Shown here in pieces: positions 16,445 to 26,113 of a stretch of 64,000 nucleotides of DNA (position 1 is its first letter; every line of letters begins with the position of its first letter). The translations under genes and the position numbers were made by a program. Under the pieces are notes generated by a model. The model worked only from the letters and a program-made list of their open reading frames with translations, made no database searches and was not told the DNA's origin. Origin of the DNA: an uncultured Kordiimonas sp. (GTDB taxonomy: Bacteria > Pseudomonadota > Alphaproteobacteria > Sphingomonadales > Kordiimonadaceae); NCBI GenBank assembly GCA_947503625.1, contig CANNEK010000002.1:682001-746000 (forward strand), written 5' to 3'.

Positions 16445-17404
16445 ATGAAACGCTTCCTGCTATTCCTGCAGGCTTTTACCGGTCGTTCCGGCGCTTTGAA
16501 GAAACTTTGGATTTCGCTTAGCATTTGGTATTTTAACCGTTCCGGGCAAGGTATCTATAACACGCCCCCTGTCTCTCGGGGCGATGCAGATCTCGCGGTT
16601 GTGACACTTCTGCAGACCGGTGATGTTGTCATGTATCTGCACGCGATCAAATCCTTTGCGCGCTATGCCATCAGTCCGTCCGAGGTCCATGTCATTAACG
16701 ACGGCAGCCTGACGGAGGCAGATAAAACCAATCTCACGCGGCAAATTGAAACCCTTCATATCCACGATATCGGCGCAATTGATGTTGCAGGGTGCCCCAC
16801 TGGTGGCTGCTGGGAGCGCTTGAAGTATGTTGTTGAACTTAGCCAGCGCATTTATACGATCCAACTGGATGCGGACACGCTGGCGCTTGGCCCGCTTCGC
16901 GAAGTGGCAGATGCGGTGAAATCCAACCAGCCTTTTCTGCTGGGAACGCCTACCGGAACAGAAATCGTGTCAACTGAGCAAGCGCATGAATTTGCAGTCG
17001 TTCGCGAGATGTCCCACGTTCAGAACCACAGCGAACGCGAGATGAAAAACCTGACCACCCCGCAAAACAGATACATCAGGGCCTCTGCCGGGTTTGCAGG
17101 TTTCGCCCGTGGAGCCGTAAGCTGGCAGGACGTTGTGGCATTTTCACAGCAAATGGAACGTCTCATTGTTCATGATAACTGGTCATGGAGCAGTTGGGGT
17201 ACCGAGCAGGTTGCTTCCAACTTCGTGCTCGCCAACACGGAAAACCCGCTGGTGCTGGTCGAACCGGACTATGTAAACCACGGTGCCAACCCATCGGACC
17301 TGAATGCGAAATTCCTTCATTTCATCGGGACTAACCGGTTTACCGATGACATATACCGGGGTTTGGCGAAGAAATTTGCCGAACAGGACGTTGTTTCAGG
17401 CTAG
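16445..17404 (+). CDS. Putative GT-A fold glycosyltransferase
   Basis: This 319-residue protein looks like a GT-A-type nucleotide-sugar transferase. A strand-loop VVTLLQTGDVVMYLHAIKSF opens the nucleotide-binding region (about 51-71), and IQLDADTLAL places a D-A-D metal-binding motif at 142-144. The ATG has AAAGG upstream. There is no signal peptide, and an amphipathic N-terminus could attach it to the membrane. It is a single gene ending at a hairpin shared with the convergent infC. The acceptor and sugar cannot be deduced. Confidence 0.6.
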   Translation: MKRFLLFLQAFTGRSGALKKLWISLSIWYFNRSGQGIYNTPPVSRGDADLAVVTLLQTGDVVMYLHAIKSFARYAISPSEVHVINDGSLTEADKTNLTRQIETLHIHDIGAIDVAGCPTGGCWERLKYVVELSQRIYTIQLDADTLALGPLREVADAVKSNQPFLLGTPTGTEIVSTEQAHEFAVVREMSHVQNHSEREMKNLTTPQNRYIRASAGFAGFARGAVSWQDVVAFSQQMERLIVHDNWSWSSWGTEQVASNFVLANTENPLVLVEPDYVNHGANPSDLNAKFLHFIGTNRFTDDIYRGLAKKFAEQDVVSG

Positions 17405-17411
17405 CAGCATC

Positions 17412-17438
17412 AAAAAAGCCGGCTCAAAGTGAACCGGC
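17412..17438 (-). terminator. Intrinsic terminator of infC
   Basis: A GCCGG/CCGGC stem extended by a TCA/TGA pair across one mismatch (17418-17438) is followed on the minus strand by six T residues (complement of 17412-17417). It lies 28 bases past the infC stop. On the plus strand it follows the glycosyltransferase stop but has only TTT before G residues, so it may act weakly in that direction. Confidence 0.8.
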
Positions 17439-17465
17439 TTTGGGGCTTTTCCGCTTTGTCGCCAA

Positions 17466-18002
17466 TTATTTTGGCGCAATTACCATAATCATCTGGCGGC
17501 CTTCCATCTTGGGTCTGGCTTCGATTTTTGCGGTTTCTTCCATTTCGTCGGCAACACGGTTCAACACCTCCATGCCAAGTTCCTGGTGCGCCATTTCGCG
17601 ACCCCGGAAACGAATGGTCATTTTGACTTTGTCGCCGTTCTCGATGAACTGATGTACCTTTTTCAGCTTCACCTGATAGTCGTGCACGTCAATACCCGGA
17701 CGCATCTTGATTTCTTTAACGTCTTGGGTTTTCTGGTTTTTCCTGGCCAGGTTAGCTTTTTTCTGCTGTTCGTACTTGAACTTGCCGAAATCGAGAACCT
17801 TACATACAGGGGGCTCGGCATTCGGTGAAATCTCTACAAGGTCCAGTCCGCTGTCACGCGCGATATCCATCGCCGCTTGCTTCGATACTACCCCGTGGTT
17901 TTCCCCTTCTGCTCCGATTAGGCGCACTTCCCGTGCACTGATAAAATCGTTTACGCGCGGACCTTCCTGTTTGGGTGGTCCCGCAAAATTCCCTCTACGT
18001 AT
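17466..18002 (-). CDS. infC: Translation initiation factor IF-3, apparent ATA start codon
   Basis: IF-3 binds the 30S subunit and checks the initiation codon. The conserved IF-3 N-domain ([20 protein letters not shown]) extends upstream of the first conventional start (GTG at 17927), so that GTG cannot be the real start. Reading back to the in-frame stop at 18027-18029, the only codon with a well-placed Shine-Dalgarno (AGGAG, 7-base spacing) is ATA at 18002. This gives a 178-residue protein of normal length. Rare AUU-type starts on infC are known to let IF-3 repress its own translation, and ATA would serve the same purpose. The C-domain includes [21 protein letters not shown]. thrS lies upstream, but rpmI-rplT do not follow. 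Confidence 0.92.
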   Translation of the reverse strand: MRRGNFAGPPKQEGPRVNDFISAREVRLIGAEGENHGVVSKQAAMDIARDSGLDLVEISPNAEPPVCKVLDFGKFKYEQQKKANLARKNQKTQDVKEIKMRPGIDVHDYQVKLKKVHQFIENGDKVKMTIRFRGREMAHQELGMEVLNRVADEMEETAKIEARPKMEGRQMIMVIAPK

Positions 18003-18125
18003 GTCCAGTCTCCTGTAGTTGTTACGTCAAAATATTTTCCCGGGCCCATCAGGCTGACGGACTCGGGAATCTCTGCATTATACTCTTTTCACGCATTCTT
18101 GCAAAGCCATGAAACACAAGCTTTT

Positions 18126-20129
18126 TCACGATGAGGCTTCTGTGCCACCATTTGGCATTTGGCCTTCTTGCTGCAGGCTTTCAATAGCCGCATCAAGATC
18201 CAGAACACTTTGGTCTTTCGACCCCAGGCGGCGAACGCTTACCTGGTTGTTTTCCGCTTCCCGCATACCAACAACCAGTATTGCCGGCACTTTTGCGTGG
18301 CTATGCTCGCGGACCTTATAATTGATTTTTTCGTTCCGGAGATCAATTTTCACGCGCAAGCCAGCGGTTTCCAGCTTCTGGAAAACCTCGGTTGCATAGG
18401 CGTCAGCATCGGACGTAATCGGAGTGACCACAGCTTGTGTAGGAGCGAGCCACAGCGGCATGCGACCAGCATAATGCTCTACCATGATACCGATAAAGCG
18501 CTCCAGGGTGCCGAGGATCGCCCGGTGCAACATCACGGGGCGCTGTTTGCTGCCGTCATCAGCGATGTAGGTTGCATCCAGCCTCTCGGGCAGAACGAAA
18601 TCTGATTGAAGCGTACCGCACTGCCATGTCCGTCCGATAGCGTCACTGAGGTGGAACTCAAGCTTTGGTCCATAAAATGCCCCTTCACCGGGCGCATATT
18701 CAAAAGGAATGCCTCGTGCTTTCAGCGCTGCTTCAAGGGCAGCTTCTGCTTTGTCCCAGACCTCGTCGGTGCCTGCGCGAACATCCGGGCGGGTCGCCAG
18801 CTTGACCTGAAACTCGGGAAACCCCAAGTCTTCATATACGCTGGCAAGCAGGTCGCAGAAGGCGACGCTTTCTTCAGTTACCTGATCTTCCCGACAGAAA
18901 ATGTGGGCGTCATCCTGCGTCATCTGGCGCACACGCATCAGGCCGTGCAAGGCACCGTGCGCTTCGTTGCGGTGACAACAGCCAAACTCGGCGAACCGGA
19001 TCGGCAGATCGCGGTAGCTTTTGATCCCCTGCTTGAACACCTGGACGTGTGCGGGACAGTTCATAGGCTTCAGCGCCATCAAACGGCTGCCGTCAGACAC
19101 AACGGGCGCGTCATCTTCAATAGACGGCACTTCATCAGGCACAACAAACATGTTTTCCCGAAACTTGGACCAGTGACCGGATTGCTCCCAGAACTTGCTG
19201 TCCAGCAACTGTGGTGTCTTGATCTCGGCATAGCCTGCGCCTTTCAGGCGAGTACGGATGTATTTCTCAAGCTGCAGCCATATCTGATAGCCTTGCGGGT
19301 GCCAGAAAACGCTGCCCTGCGCTTCTTCCTGAAAATGGAACAGGTCCATTTCGCGGCCAAGCTTCCGGTGGTCGCGCTTTTCAGCTTCTTCAAGACGGTG
19401 CAGGTAGGCTTTGAGCTCTTTTTTGTCAGTCCAGCAGGTACCATAGATGCGGGTCAGCATTTCGTTTTTGCTGTCACCGCGCCAGTAAGCGCCAGCAACC
19501 TTCATCAGCTTGAAAGCGTCACCAAGTTTGCCGGTTGATGGCAGGTGCGGGCCGCGGCACAGGTCTTTCCAGTTGCCCTGGCGGTAGACGGTGATGTCTT
19601 CGCCCTCGGGTAAGTCTGAAATGATTTCGGCCTTATATTCTTCACCGATTGATTTGAAGTGTGTGATTGCTTCACCGCGGTCCCAGACTTCACGGCTGAT
19701 CTCTTCGTCGCGTTTGACGATTTCGTGCATGCGCTTCTCGATCACAGCCAGATCATCTTCAGTAAACGGCTTGTCGCGCGCGAAATCATAGAAGAAACCA
19801 TCGGTAATATTGGGGCCAATGGTTACCTGTGTGCCGGGGAACAGTTCCTGCACGGCTTCGGCCATCACGTGAGCGCAGTCGTGGCGCAGAATATCCAGCG
19901 CTTCCTCAGTGTCGCGTTTGGTGATGATGGCAACGTCGCTGTCTGCCACGATTTCCCGGCTCAAATCCCATGTCTCGCCGTCCACTTTAATGGCAAGCGC
20001 TGCCTTGAGTAACCCGGGGCCGATATCAGCGGCGAGGGTCGTGCCCGTCACCGGTCCATCAAACGTGCGTACGCTGCCGTCAGGCAGGCGCAGGTTGACC
20101 GGGTTTTGGGCACTGTTGTTCTCGCTCAT
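18126..20129 (-). CDS. thrS: Threonyl-tRNA synthetase
   Basis: This 667-residue class II synthetase charges tRNA-Thr. It has an N-terminal TGS domain (about 1-65), an editing domain with HxxxH-type residues ([12 protein letters not shown]), and a catalytic core with the zinc-site Cys in [13 protein letters not shown], motif 2 [19 protein letters not shown] and motif 3 [16 protein letters not shown]-terminal anticodon-binding domain follows. The start has AGAGGAT upstream. infC follows 123 bases downstream on the same strand, the common thrS-infC order. I saw no T-box or other leader. Confidence 0.97.
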   Translation of the reverse strand: MSENNSAQNPVNLRLPDGSVRTFDGPVTGTTLAADIGPGLLKAALAIKVDGETWDLSREIVADSDVAIITKRDTEEALDILRHDCAHVMAEAVQELFPGTQVTIGPNITDGFFYDFARDKPFTEDDLAVIEKRMHEIVKRDEEISREVWDRGEAITHFKSIGEEYKAEIISDLPEGEDITVYRQGNWKDLCRGPHLPSTGKLGDAFKLMKVAGAYWRGDSKNEMLTRIYGTCWTDKKELKAYLHRLEEAEKRDHRKLGREMDLFHFQEEAQGSVFWHPQGYQIWLQLEKYIRTRLKGAGYAEIKTPQLLDSKFWEQSGHWSKFRENMFVVPDEVPSIEDDAPVVSDGSRLMALKPMNCPAHVQVFKQGIKSYRDLPIRFAEFGCCHRNEAHGALHGLMRVRQMTQDDAHIFCREDQVTEESVAFCDLLASVYEDLGFPEFQVKLATRPDVRAGTDEVWDKAEAALEAALKARGIPFEYAPGEGAFYGPKLEFHLSDAIGRTWQCGTLQSDFVLPERLDATYIADDGSKQRPVMLHRAILGTLERFIGIMVEHYAGRMPLWLAPTQAVVTPITSDADAYATEVFQKLETAGLRVKIDLRNEKINYKVREHSHAKVPAILVVGMREAENNQVSVRRLGSKDQSVLDLDAAIESLQQEGQMPNGGTEASS

Positions 20130-20297
20130 GATATCCTCTTTTCGGCGATAAAATTTATTGGAACACGCGGGTTAGCTGCTGCATCACGCCAAGTCAAGCA
20201 AAGCTGGCAGCTTTCACCGGTTGAGCCGTGAATTGAGGCCTGTTAGGGTCACCTGCAAGTCACAGACTCTTCAATTTGCATCTTCCCCGGGGGCCAT

Positions 20298-21050
20298 ATG
20301 TCCGAACTTTCTTTCTTTATCACAAGCCAAGGTTCCAACATTGCTTACCGAAAGACCCCGGGGTCTGGTCCCGGTGTGGTTTTTCTGGGCGGGTTCATGA
20401 GCGATATGGAAGGCAGCAAGGCTTTGGCGCTTGAAGCGCACTGCAAGGCCACAGGCCGTGCGTTTGTCAGGTTTGATTATTCAGGCCACGGCGAATCTGA
20501 TGGCAACTTTGCTGACGGCACCATTGGCAGCTGGGCCGATGACGCGCTTGCTGTCATCGACCGCCATACTGAAGGCCCTCAAATTCTTGTCGGTAGTTCA
20601 ATGGGAGGCTGGATATCGCTTCTTGCCGCCAAAGCGCGCCCTAACCGGGTGAAAGGGTTGATCGGCATCGCGGCAGCGCCCGATTTTACCGTCCGCCACT
20701 GGGCTGAATTAAGTGGAACAGACCGGCAGACCATCCTCAATACCGGTAAACTGGAGGTCTACTCCGACTACGGCCCGGACCCTTATGTTTTCACACGTGA
20801 TCTCTTTGAAGACGGGTGGGCCAACCGGGTGAACAATGGCCCGATCCATCTGGATATCCCGGTGCGGCTTATTCAGGGCACTTGTGATCCTGACGTGCCG
20901 TGGCAGACGGCCATGTCGATTGCCGACAACCTCACTGGCGATGACACTGAGGTCATTCTGGTGCCGGGCGGCGACCACCGGCTTTCGGGGCCCTGCGACC
21001 TTAAGCGTCTGATCCGGGTCGTTGAAGCAACAGCGCAAGAGGTCAGCTGA
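20298..21050 (+). CDS. Alpha/beta hydrolase
   Basis: This 250-residue cytosolic hydrolase has the nucleophile elbow G-S-S-M-G (99-103, Ser101 the nucleophile), an oxyanion region near LGGFMSDMEG, a likely acid in CDPDVPW (about 196) and a catalytic His in GGDHRLSG (about 226). The pattern resembles ABHD10-like thioesterases/esterases, but the substrate is not evident. The stop overlaps the ATG of nth as TGATG, so the two genes are translationally coupled. Confidence 0.85.
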   Translation: MSELSFFITSQGSNIAYRKTPGSGPGVVFLGGFMSDMEGSKALALEAHCKATGRAFVRFDYSGHGESDGNFADGTIGSWADDALAVIDRHTEGPQILVGSSMGGWISLLAAKARPNRVKGLIGIAAAPDFTVRHWAELSGTDRQTILNTGKLEVYSDYGPDPYVFTRDLFEDGWANRVNNGPIHLDIPVRLIQGTCDPDVPWQTAMSIADNLTGDDTEVILVPGGDHRLSGPCDLKRLIRVVEATAQEVS

Positions 21051-21703
21051 TGGCGGGCAAATATTCAAAACTGAACCGCAAAGACATCTTCGAGATGTTC
21101 CAGCGTCTGGCTGAAGACAACCCGAACCCGGAGACCGAGCTTGAATATGTCAACGAGTTTACGTTGCTCGTTGCCGTAGTGCTCAGCGCGCAGGCAACGG
21201 ATGTTGGTGTCAATAAAGCAACCAAAAGCCTCTGGCCGGTGGCTGACACGCCGGAAAAGATGCTTGCGCTTGGTGAAGCCGGACTGAAAGAGCACATCAA
21301 AACCATTGGCCTTTTCAATTCAAAAGCTACCAATGTGATCAAACTGTGCACTGACCTTGTTGAAAAGTATGGCTCACAAGTGCCGCAAACCCGCGATGAG
21401 CTTGAGGCTCTGGCGGGCGTGGGGCGCAAGACTGCCAACGTGGTGCTGAATGTGGCGTTCGGGCAGCCCACCTGCGCCGTGGATACGCATATTTTTCGTG
21501 TTTCCAACCGCACGGGCCTCGCGCCTGGCAAGGATGTCTTGAAGGTTGAGCTCGCGCTTGAAAAAGTAGTGCCCGAGCCCTTCCGCATGCATGCGCATCA
21601 CTGGCTCATTCTCCATGGCCGCTATATTTGCAAGGCTCGCAAGCCCGATTGTGCCAGGTGCAAGATTATTGATATTTGCAAATTCAAGGAAAAGACAGCT
21701 TAG
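21050..21703 (+). CDS. nth: Endonuclease III
   Basis: This 217-residue bifunctional DNA glycosylase/AP lyase removes oxidised pyrimidines in base-excision repair. The helix-hairpin-helix LAGVGRKTANVVL contains catalytic Lys127, and VDTHIFRV contains Asp145. Four cysteines (194, 201, 204, 210) with C-x6-C-x2-C-x5-C spacing bind the [4Fe-4S] cluster. The length matches E. coli Nth (211). It overlaps the hydrolase gene by one base. Confidence 0.97.
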   Translation: MAGKYSKLNRKDIFEMFQRLAEDNPNPETELEYVNEFTLLVAVVLSAQATDVGVNKATKSLWPVADTPEKMLALGEAGLKEHIKTIGLFNSKATNVIKLCTDLVEKYGSQVPQTRDELEALAGVGRKTANVVLNVAFGQPTCAVDTHIFRVSNRTGLAPGKDVLKVELALEKVVPEPFRMHAHHWLILHGRYICKARKPDCARCKIIDICKFKEKTA

Positions 21704-21968
21704 AGCTGAAGGCTGCAACCATACTGTTGCCCAAAAACCATATCTTTCGTTTGTCGCGTTTTCTTAAAGTGCCTTGCCTTTTTGTTGGCCAAGTTTTGGC
21801 ACATTGCCCCCCAATTCTGGAATTGTCGGACGCACCCATTGCTCGAGAGGGGACGTTCGTCTGGTGGGGTTGTTGAGGTCAACCTGTCACCGGTCACTAA
21901 CGGCAACAGATAACAATTCCGCTTTTTGACTATCAAATCTAATAGCAATCCTTGCGGAGGAGTAGACG

Positions 21969-22253
21969 ATGAATAAAAAGTCAATGATCATAACGGGTTC
22001 AGTAATCGCCATGACCATGGGTTTCGGCGGGGCGACATTTGCCCAGGACGAAGACGAAAAAAAAGAAAAAATGCTGATGGACCCCATGACCCGGGCGGAA
22101 CTGAAATGCGCCAAACTGAAAGCAGAAGCTGCAACCGGCACTGCTGAAGAAAAGAAAATGGCGGAAATGAAATGTGCTCAGGCCATCGAGTACGCCAAGG
22201 AAATGATCAAAAAACAAGCGGCCAAGAAGCCCAAACCCGATCCAGATACATAG
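21969..22253 (+). CDS. Small secreted Lys/Glu-rich protein of unknown function
   Basis: This 94-residue protein starts at an ATG with GGAGG ten bases upstream. It has a clear Sec signal peptide (residues 1-25, cleavage expected after GATFA). The mature part is highly charged and predicted helical, with two cysteines (47 and 69) in similar settings, ELKCAKL and EMKCAQA, 22 residues apart, which could pair in a helical hairpin. The tail KKPKPDPDT is probably disordered. It has its own strong terminator. I do not recognise the family; periplasmic location is inferred. Confidence 0.7.
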   Translation: MNKKSMIITGSVIAMTMGFGGATFAQDEDEKKEKMLMDPMTRAELKCAKLKAEAATGTAEEKKMAEMKCAQAIEYAKEMIKKQAAKKPKPDPDT

Positions 22254-22290
22254 GCCTAGAAAGGTTTATGATCCTAAATCACTATGGCGG

Positions 22291-22312
22291 GGGGGCTTCG
22301 GCCCCCTTTTTT
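22291..22312 (+). terminator. Strong intrinsic terminator
   Basis: GGGGGC and GCCCCC enclose a stable TTCG tetraloop (22291-22306), followed by six T residues (22307-22312). It terminates the small secreted protein gene and sits directly against the stop codon of the convergent egtD. Confidence 0.93.
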
Positions 22313-23269
22313 CTATTCCATCAGAGAAACAGCAAAATAACCTTTTTCATCCGTCCATGTTTGCTTGATCGACCATCCGGCACGCGCAGCAAGTTCGGCG
22401 AAACCATCAAGTCGAAATTTTCGTGAGTTTTCTGTGTGGATCGTTTCATTCATACGAAAATCGAATCGATCACCATTAACGGCGACCGTCTGGTTTTTTG
22501 TACTCACCAGATGCATTTCGATCCGGCCGTCGTGCTCGTTCCAGCGAGCTTCATGACTGAAGCAGTCAAGATCAAAACCGCCGTCAAGCTCTCGGTTGAT
22601 GCGCGACAGCAGGTTCAGGTTAAAGGCTGCGGTTACGCCAGCCGCATCATCATAGGCCGGGACCAGAATGTCCTCACTTTTTACCAGGTCGAAACCGATC
22701 AGAAATTTTCCGGTGAGCCCCAACGTTGACCGCACAGCGCCGAGAAACGTCTCGATCTCTGAATCCAGCAGGTTGCCAATGGTTGAACCCGGGAAAAACG
22801 CGAGCCGGTTGCCGGGTGGCAATGCCGTTGTAGACAGGCCGTCGGCATTCATGAAGTCGGCAACAACAGGAATGACCTCAACAGATGGGTAGTCAGTCGC
22901 CAGTCTTGCCATCGAACTTGCCAGAAAGTCAGCCGATATATCTATCGCCACGTAACTCTTTGGCTGGTTCAGGGCGTCAAGCAGCAACCTCGTTTTGGTG
23001 CCAGCCCCGGCACCAAACTCCATTACGTGCGCGGACGTACCAACTGCCTTGGCCATATCCGGCAGATGATTTTGGAAGATGCTGATTTCAGTGCGTGTAG
23101 GGTAATATTCGGGCAGGTCTGTGATCTGCTCAAAAAGTTCCGAGCCCTGTTGGTCGTATAGCCATCTGCACGGCAGTGTTTTCTGTGATTTTGACAAGCC
23201 TTCCACAACGTCGGCGTAAAACGCCTTTGTATGGTTTTTGCTTTCATGTAACTGGTCGTCTCCGCGCAT
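22313..23269 (-). CDS. egtD: L-histidine N-alpha-methyltransferase (ergothioneine biosynthesis)
   Basis: EgtD trimethylates histidine to hercynine with SAM, the first step of ergothioneine synthesis. The 318-residue product starts at ATG 23269, overlapping the egtB stop as TGATG. Upstream in-frame starts would lie inside egtB. Features are the family opening CRWLYDQQGSELFEQITDLPEYYPTRTE (given here in part), the SAM motif VMEFGAGAGTKTRLLL, and the acidic residue before YVAIDIS. The length equals that of mycobacterial EgtD. It is coupled to egtB; egtA, egtC and egtE are not present in the window. Confidence 0.94.
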   Translation of the reverse strand: MRGDDQLHESKNHTKAFYADVVEGLSKSQKTLPCRWLYDQQGSELFEQITDLPEYYPTRTEISIFQNHLPDMAKAVGTSAHVMEFGAGAGTKTRLLLDALNQPKSYVAIDISADFLASSMARLATDYPSVEVIPVVADFMNADGLSTTALPPGNRLAFFPGSTIGNLLDSEIETFLGAVRSTLGLTGKFLIGFDLVKSEDILVPAYDDAAGVTAAFNLNLLSRINRELDGGFDLDCFSHEARWNEHDGRIEMHLVSTKNQTVAVNGDRFDFRMNETIHTENSRKFRLDGFAELAARAGWSIKQTWTDEKGYFAVSLME

Positions 23270-24543
23270 CAGATATCCTCCGCGAGCCGCAGCCCGGAAA
23301 ACTGCCATCGCTTTTCAGGCTGGAAAAAATTGCGATAGCTGGCGCGCAGATGCCCTTCCGGGCTCGCGCACGAGCCACCTTTCAGAACCATCTGTCCGCT
23401 CATGAATTTGCCGTTATACTCCCCAACGGCACCCTCTTGAGGGCGGAAGCCGGGGTATGGCAGGAAAGCGCTGGCAGTCCATTCCCATACATCGCCAAAC
23501 ATGCCTGTCAGGCTGTTGTCGGCCCCTTTTTGCGGGCGCGGGCGTAACCGCCCTGTACCTGCCAAATTCCCGGTAACAGGAAGGTCGCTGGCTGCGTGTT
23601 CCCACTCTGTTTCGGTTGGCAGCCGTTTACCTGCCCACGTTGCATAGGCGTCCGCTTCATAGAAACTGATGTGGGTCACCGGGGCGTCAAGGTCAACGGG
23701 CTGATAGCCTCGTAACGTCATGCTGAACCAGTCGTCGCCTTCGCGCGCCCAATAGAGAGGGCATTGCCAGCCTTCTTCGCGTGCGGCCGCGATACCGTCA
23801 GCCAGCCAGAAAACCGGATTTTCGTATCCGCCGTCTATCATGAAGGCGATCCACTCCCGATTGGTAACGGCGCGGTTTGCAAGCTTGAAGGGCCGCAACA
23901 ACACGTCGTGCGCCGGTGTTTCGCAGTCAAAGGCAAAACTATCGCCTTTATGACCGACCCGGACTATCGCATCCGCAAATTCTGTCCAGCCTGCGGCAGC
24001 TTGCGGTGCGTTATCCACCGCTAGTGGCTCGCTCTCGCGCAATGCCGGCTTCACGGGGTTTTGGGCAAACAGGTGCAGAATATCGGTCAGCAACAGTTCC
24101 TGATGTTGCATCTCGTGCTGTAACCCAAGCTCAATCAGGGCGAGGATGTCTGCGCCGGGACTCTCGCTCAGCAGGCTCCCCATGCCTTTGTCGACATGTG
24201 TCCTGTAGGCTTTAACTTCATCGAGTGTCGGGCGGGTCAACAGGCCGCGATCCGGCCGCGGGAAGCGTGCGCCAACCTGCTCATAGTAGGAATTGAACAG
24301 ATAGGGGAACACTTCAGAAAAAAGGGCATACTCTTTCAAGCGCGGGACAAGCAAAAATGTTTCAAAAAACCAGCTGGTATGTGCCAGATGCCACTTGGCA
24401 GGGCTGGCGTCTTCCATGGACTGCACCGTTGCGTCTGCGTCAGACAAGCCCACGACGAGGGCGTCTGTATTGCCACGAACCAGATGAAAGGCGTCATGAG
24501 GTGTTTTGGAAAAGAAACAGTCTTTTTTGTCCGCGGTACGCAT
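23269..24543 (-). CDS. egtB: Ergothioneine sulfoxide synthase EgtB
   Basis: EgtB is a non-haem iron enzyme that joins hercynine to a thiol donor (gamma-Glu-Cys or cysteine) with oxygen. ATG 24543 has AAGGA upstream and gives 424 residues. The N-terminal DinB-like domain supplies likely iron ligands in [12 protein letters not shown] (His52/His55) and [12 protein letters not shown] (His143, His147). The C-terminal FGE-sulfatase domain (about 195-424) contains [27 protein letters not shown] and [11 protein letters not shown]. The donor thiol cannot be settled here. The gene is 171 bases downstream of an amidohydrolase gene and coupled to egtD. Confidence 0.94.
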   Translation of the reverse strand: MRTADKKDCFFSKTPHDAFHLVRGNTDALVVGLSDADATVQSMEDASPAKWHLAHTSWFFETFLLVPRLKEYALFSEVFPYLFNSYYEQVGARFPRPDRGLLTRPTLDEVKAYRTHVDKGMGSLLSESPGADILALIELGLQHEMQHQELLLTDILHLFAQNPVKPALRESEPLAVDNAPQAAAGWTEFADAIVRVGHKGDSFAFDCETPAHDVLLRPFKLANRAVTNREWIAFMIDGGYENPVFWLADGIAAAREEGWQCPLYWAREGDDWFSMTLRGYQPVDLDAPVTHISFYEADAYATWAGKRLPTETEWEHAASDLPVTGNLAGTGRLRPRPQKGADNSLTGMFGDVWEWTASAFLPYPGFRPQEGAVGEYNGKFMSGQMVLKGGSCASPEGHLRASYRNFFQPEKRWQFSGLRLAEDI

Positions 24544-24714
24544 AAAATTCCTTATCGGCACTATAAGGCTGATCGGTTCTGCTCGTCCAGATGGTTCCGG
24601 ACATTTGTTTCGATCATGTTACCGACGGGCCAACCTTAGCGCGCGGCTCGTTTTTAGAGAAGGGGTTAGCAGCCATGAACCGCACTCTCCTGACAAGACC
24701 TGGCAGTAGGGTGA

Positions 24715-26082
24715 TCAGAAAGCGCGTCCGAGGGCCTTCAGACTTTCTGTTTCATACTTGGGGTCGTACCAGACCTGGCCATCCTTGATCGTGACCGCGA
24801 CATAGTCCAGCAGGTTGATATCCGCAAGCGGGTCGCCATCAACGATGACGATGTCCGCGAGTTTGCCTTCTTCCAGGGTGCCAAGGTCGTTGCTGCGGCC
24901 AATTATTTCAGCACCGGTTTTTGTGGCTGCCGTAATCGCGCGCGCCGGTGTCATACCGCTATCAACAAGGGCCGACATCTCGCGCCAGATGGCTTCTGTA
25001 TGGAAATTCAGCGGGCTTGCCGCGTCCGTGCCCACACCCATATAGGCATTTGCATCAATGAACTGACGCGCGTTTATTTTTGAGAAGCGGATTTCATCCG
25101 GCGTATCCTTGAAATAGGAAAGTGCCCGAAAGTTCTTGAAACTGCGCTGCATTTCGGCGAACACGTCAGCACCCATGTCTGCTTCAAGCTCCGGTGTGTT
25201 CAGCCGGCCGGGGTTTTTTCCTGTAGCAGGATAGAGCCATATCCGGTGCGCGATGGTTTGCACCACCGGTATTCTGTCTTCGGCAATTTTCCGGATCAGG
25301 TCTTCAGGGTATGGCGGCATCTTGGCGCTGCCAACGTGCTGCAATACATCCACACCCGCAGCGATCGCATCGCGCATGGCAGGGACCTTGTAGAGGTGAG
25401 AGTGTACTTTAACGCCCCGGCTGTGGGCTGCTTTCACTACTGCTTTCAGGTCGTCGCGTGTGAGGCCCAGCCAGGTTTTGATGACATCAGACCCGGTATC
25501 TATCAGTTCCAGAGTTCTGGCTGCTGCTTCTTCCGGGCTACTGATAACGATCTGGTAGCTGTCGGGCACGCCGTCCAGCTTGATGCGGGTAATCCAGGGG
25601 CCGGAGATGACAAGCCGGGGGCCAGGAATTTCACCGGACCGGATGCGTTCGCGAACCTCCAGAATGTCAAACGGGCTGCCAAGATCAACACCTGTTGTCA
25701 CACCGGCGCGCATCATATGTTTTGCGGCAATGGGCATAACTTCTGGCAGGCGTCGGGTGCCGCCGAGAAACTCATAATATTCATCATAGTCTCCATGCCC
25801 GATAAGATCGAGATGGATGTGCAGGTCGATCAGGCCCGGCAAGACTGTCTTGCCGCGCGCGTCGATCACAGGGGTACCGTCTGGTATCACAACTTCATGT
25901 GCAGGGCCGGCAGCAATGATGCGGTTACCTTCAACCAGAATAGTTGCATTGTGAACGGGTGGGGCCTCGTAACCGTCCACCATCATCCCACCAACGATGG
26001 CATACGTTCTAGGGGCTTCCTGAGCCGCAGCAGGTAACAAACCAGCCGCGAAAACCGCAAGAGCGAGAAAGAGTCGGGTCAT
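24715..26082 (-). CDS. Secreted amidohydrolase-family protein (imidazolonepropionase-like)
   Basis: ATG 26082 gives a 455-residue protein with a signal peptide (1-20, cleavage near AAA-QEAP). The longer frame would add 45 unlike residues. The amidohydrolase barrel shows the metal motif DLHIHLD (His88, His90), a second-shell VKVHSHLYK, VLQHVGSAKM and the late Asp in GVGTDAASPLN. The C-terminal GTLEEGKLADIVIVDGDPL is typical of the imidazolonepropionase-like/prolidase group. It hydrolyses an unknown periplasmic amide or peptide. It follows the three DUF6445-like genes by 31 bases, probably in the same transcript. A larger relative lies at 55784-59128. Confidence 0.87.
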   Translation of the reverse strand: MTRLFLALAVFAAGLLPAAAQEAPRTYAIVGGMMVDGYEAPPVHNATILVEGNRIIAAGPAHEVVIPDGTPVIDARGKTVLPGLIDLHIHLDLIGHGDYDEYYEFLGGTRRLPEVMPIAAKHMMRAGVTTGVDLGSPFDILEVRERIRSGEIPGPRLVISGPWITRIKLDGVPDSYQIVISSPEEAAARTLELIDTGSDVIKTWLGLTRDDLKAVVKAAHSRGVKVHSHLYKVPAMRDAIAAGVDVLQHVGSAKMPPYPEDLIRKIAEDRIPVVQTIAHRIWLYPATGKNPGRLNTPELEADMGADVFAEMQRSFKNFRALSYFKDTPDEIRFSKINARQFIDANAYMGVGTDAASPLNFHTEAIWREMSALVDSGMTPARAITAATKTGAEIIGRSNDLGTLEEGKLADIVIVDGDPLADINLLDYVAVTIKDGQVWYDPKYETESLKALGRAF

Positions 26083-26113
26083 GGTTTTGTCCTTATGGTT
26101 GGGTGAGAGTTGG

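Noticed and set aside
18606-19538. Open frame of 310 codons on the plus strand
   Set aside because: It lies wholly antisense to thrS, whose frame is certain; it has no family signature and is a shadow of thrS codon usage.
24008-24018. Second DnaA-box-like sequence TTATCCACC
   Set aside because: One mismatch, inside the egtB coding sequence, with no clustering; treated as chance.
25246-26037. Open frame of 263 codons on the plus strand
   Set aside because: Antisense to the secreted amidohydrolase; composition rich in Cys, His and Arg as expected for a shadow frame.
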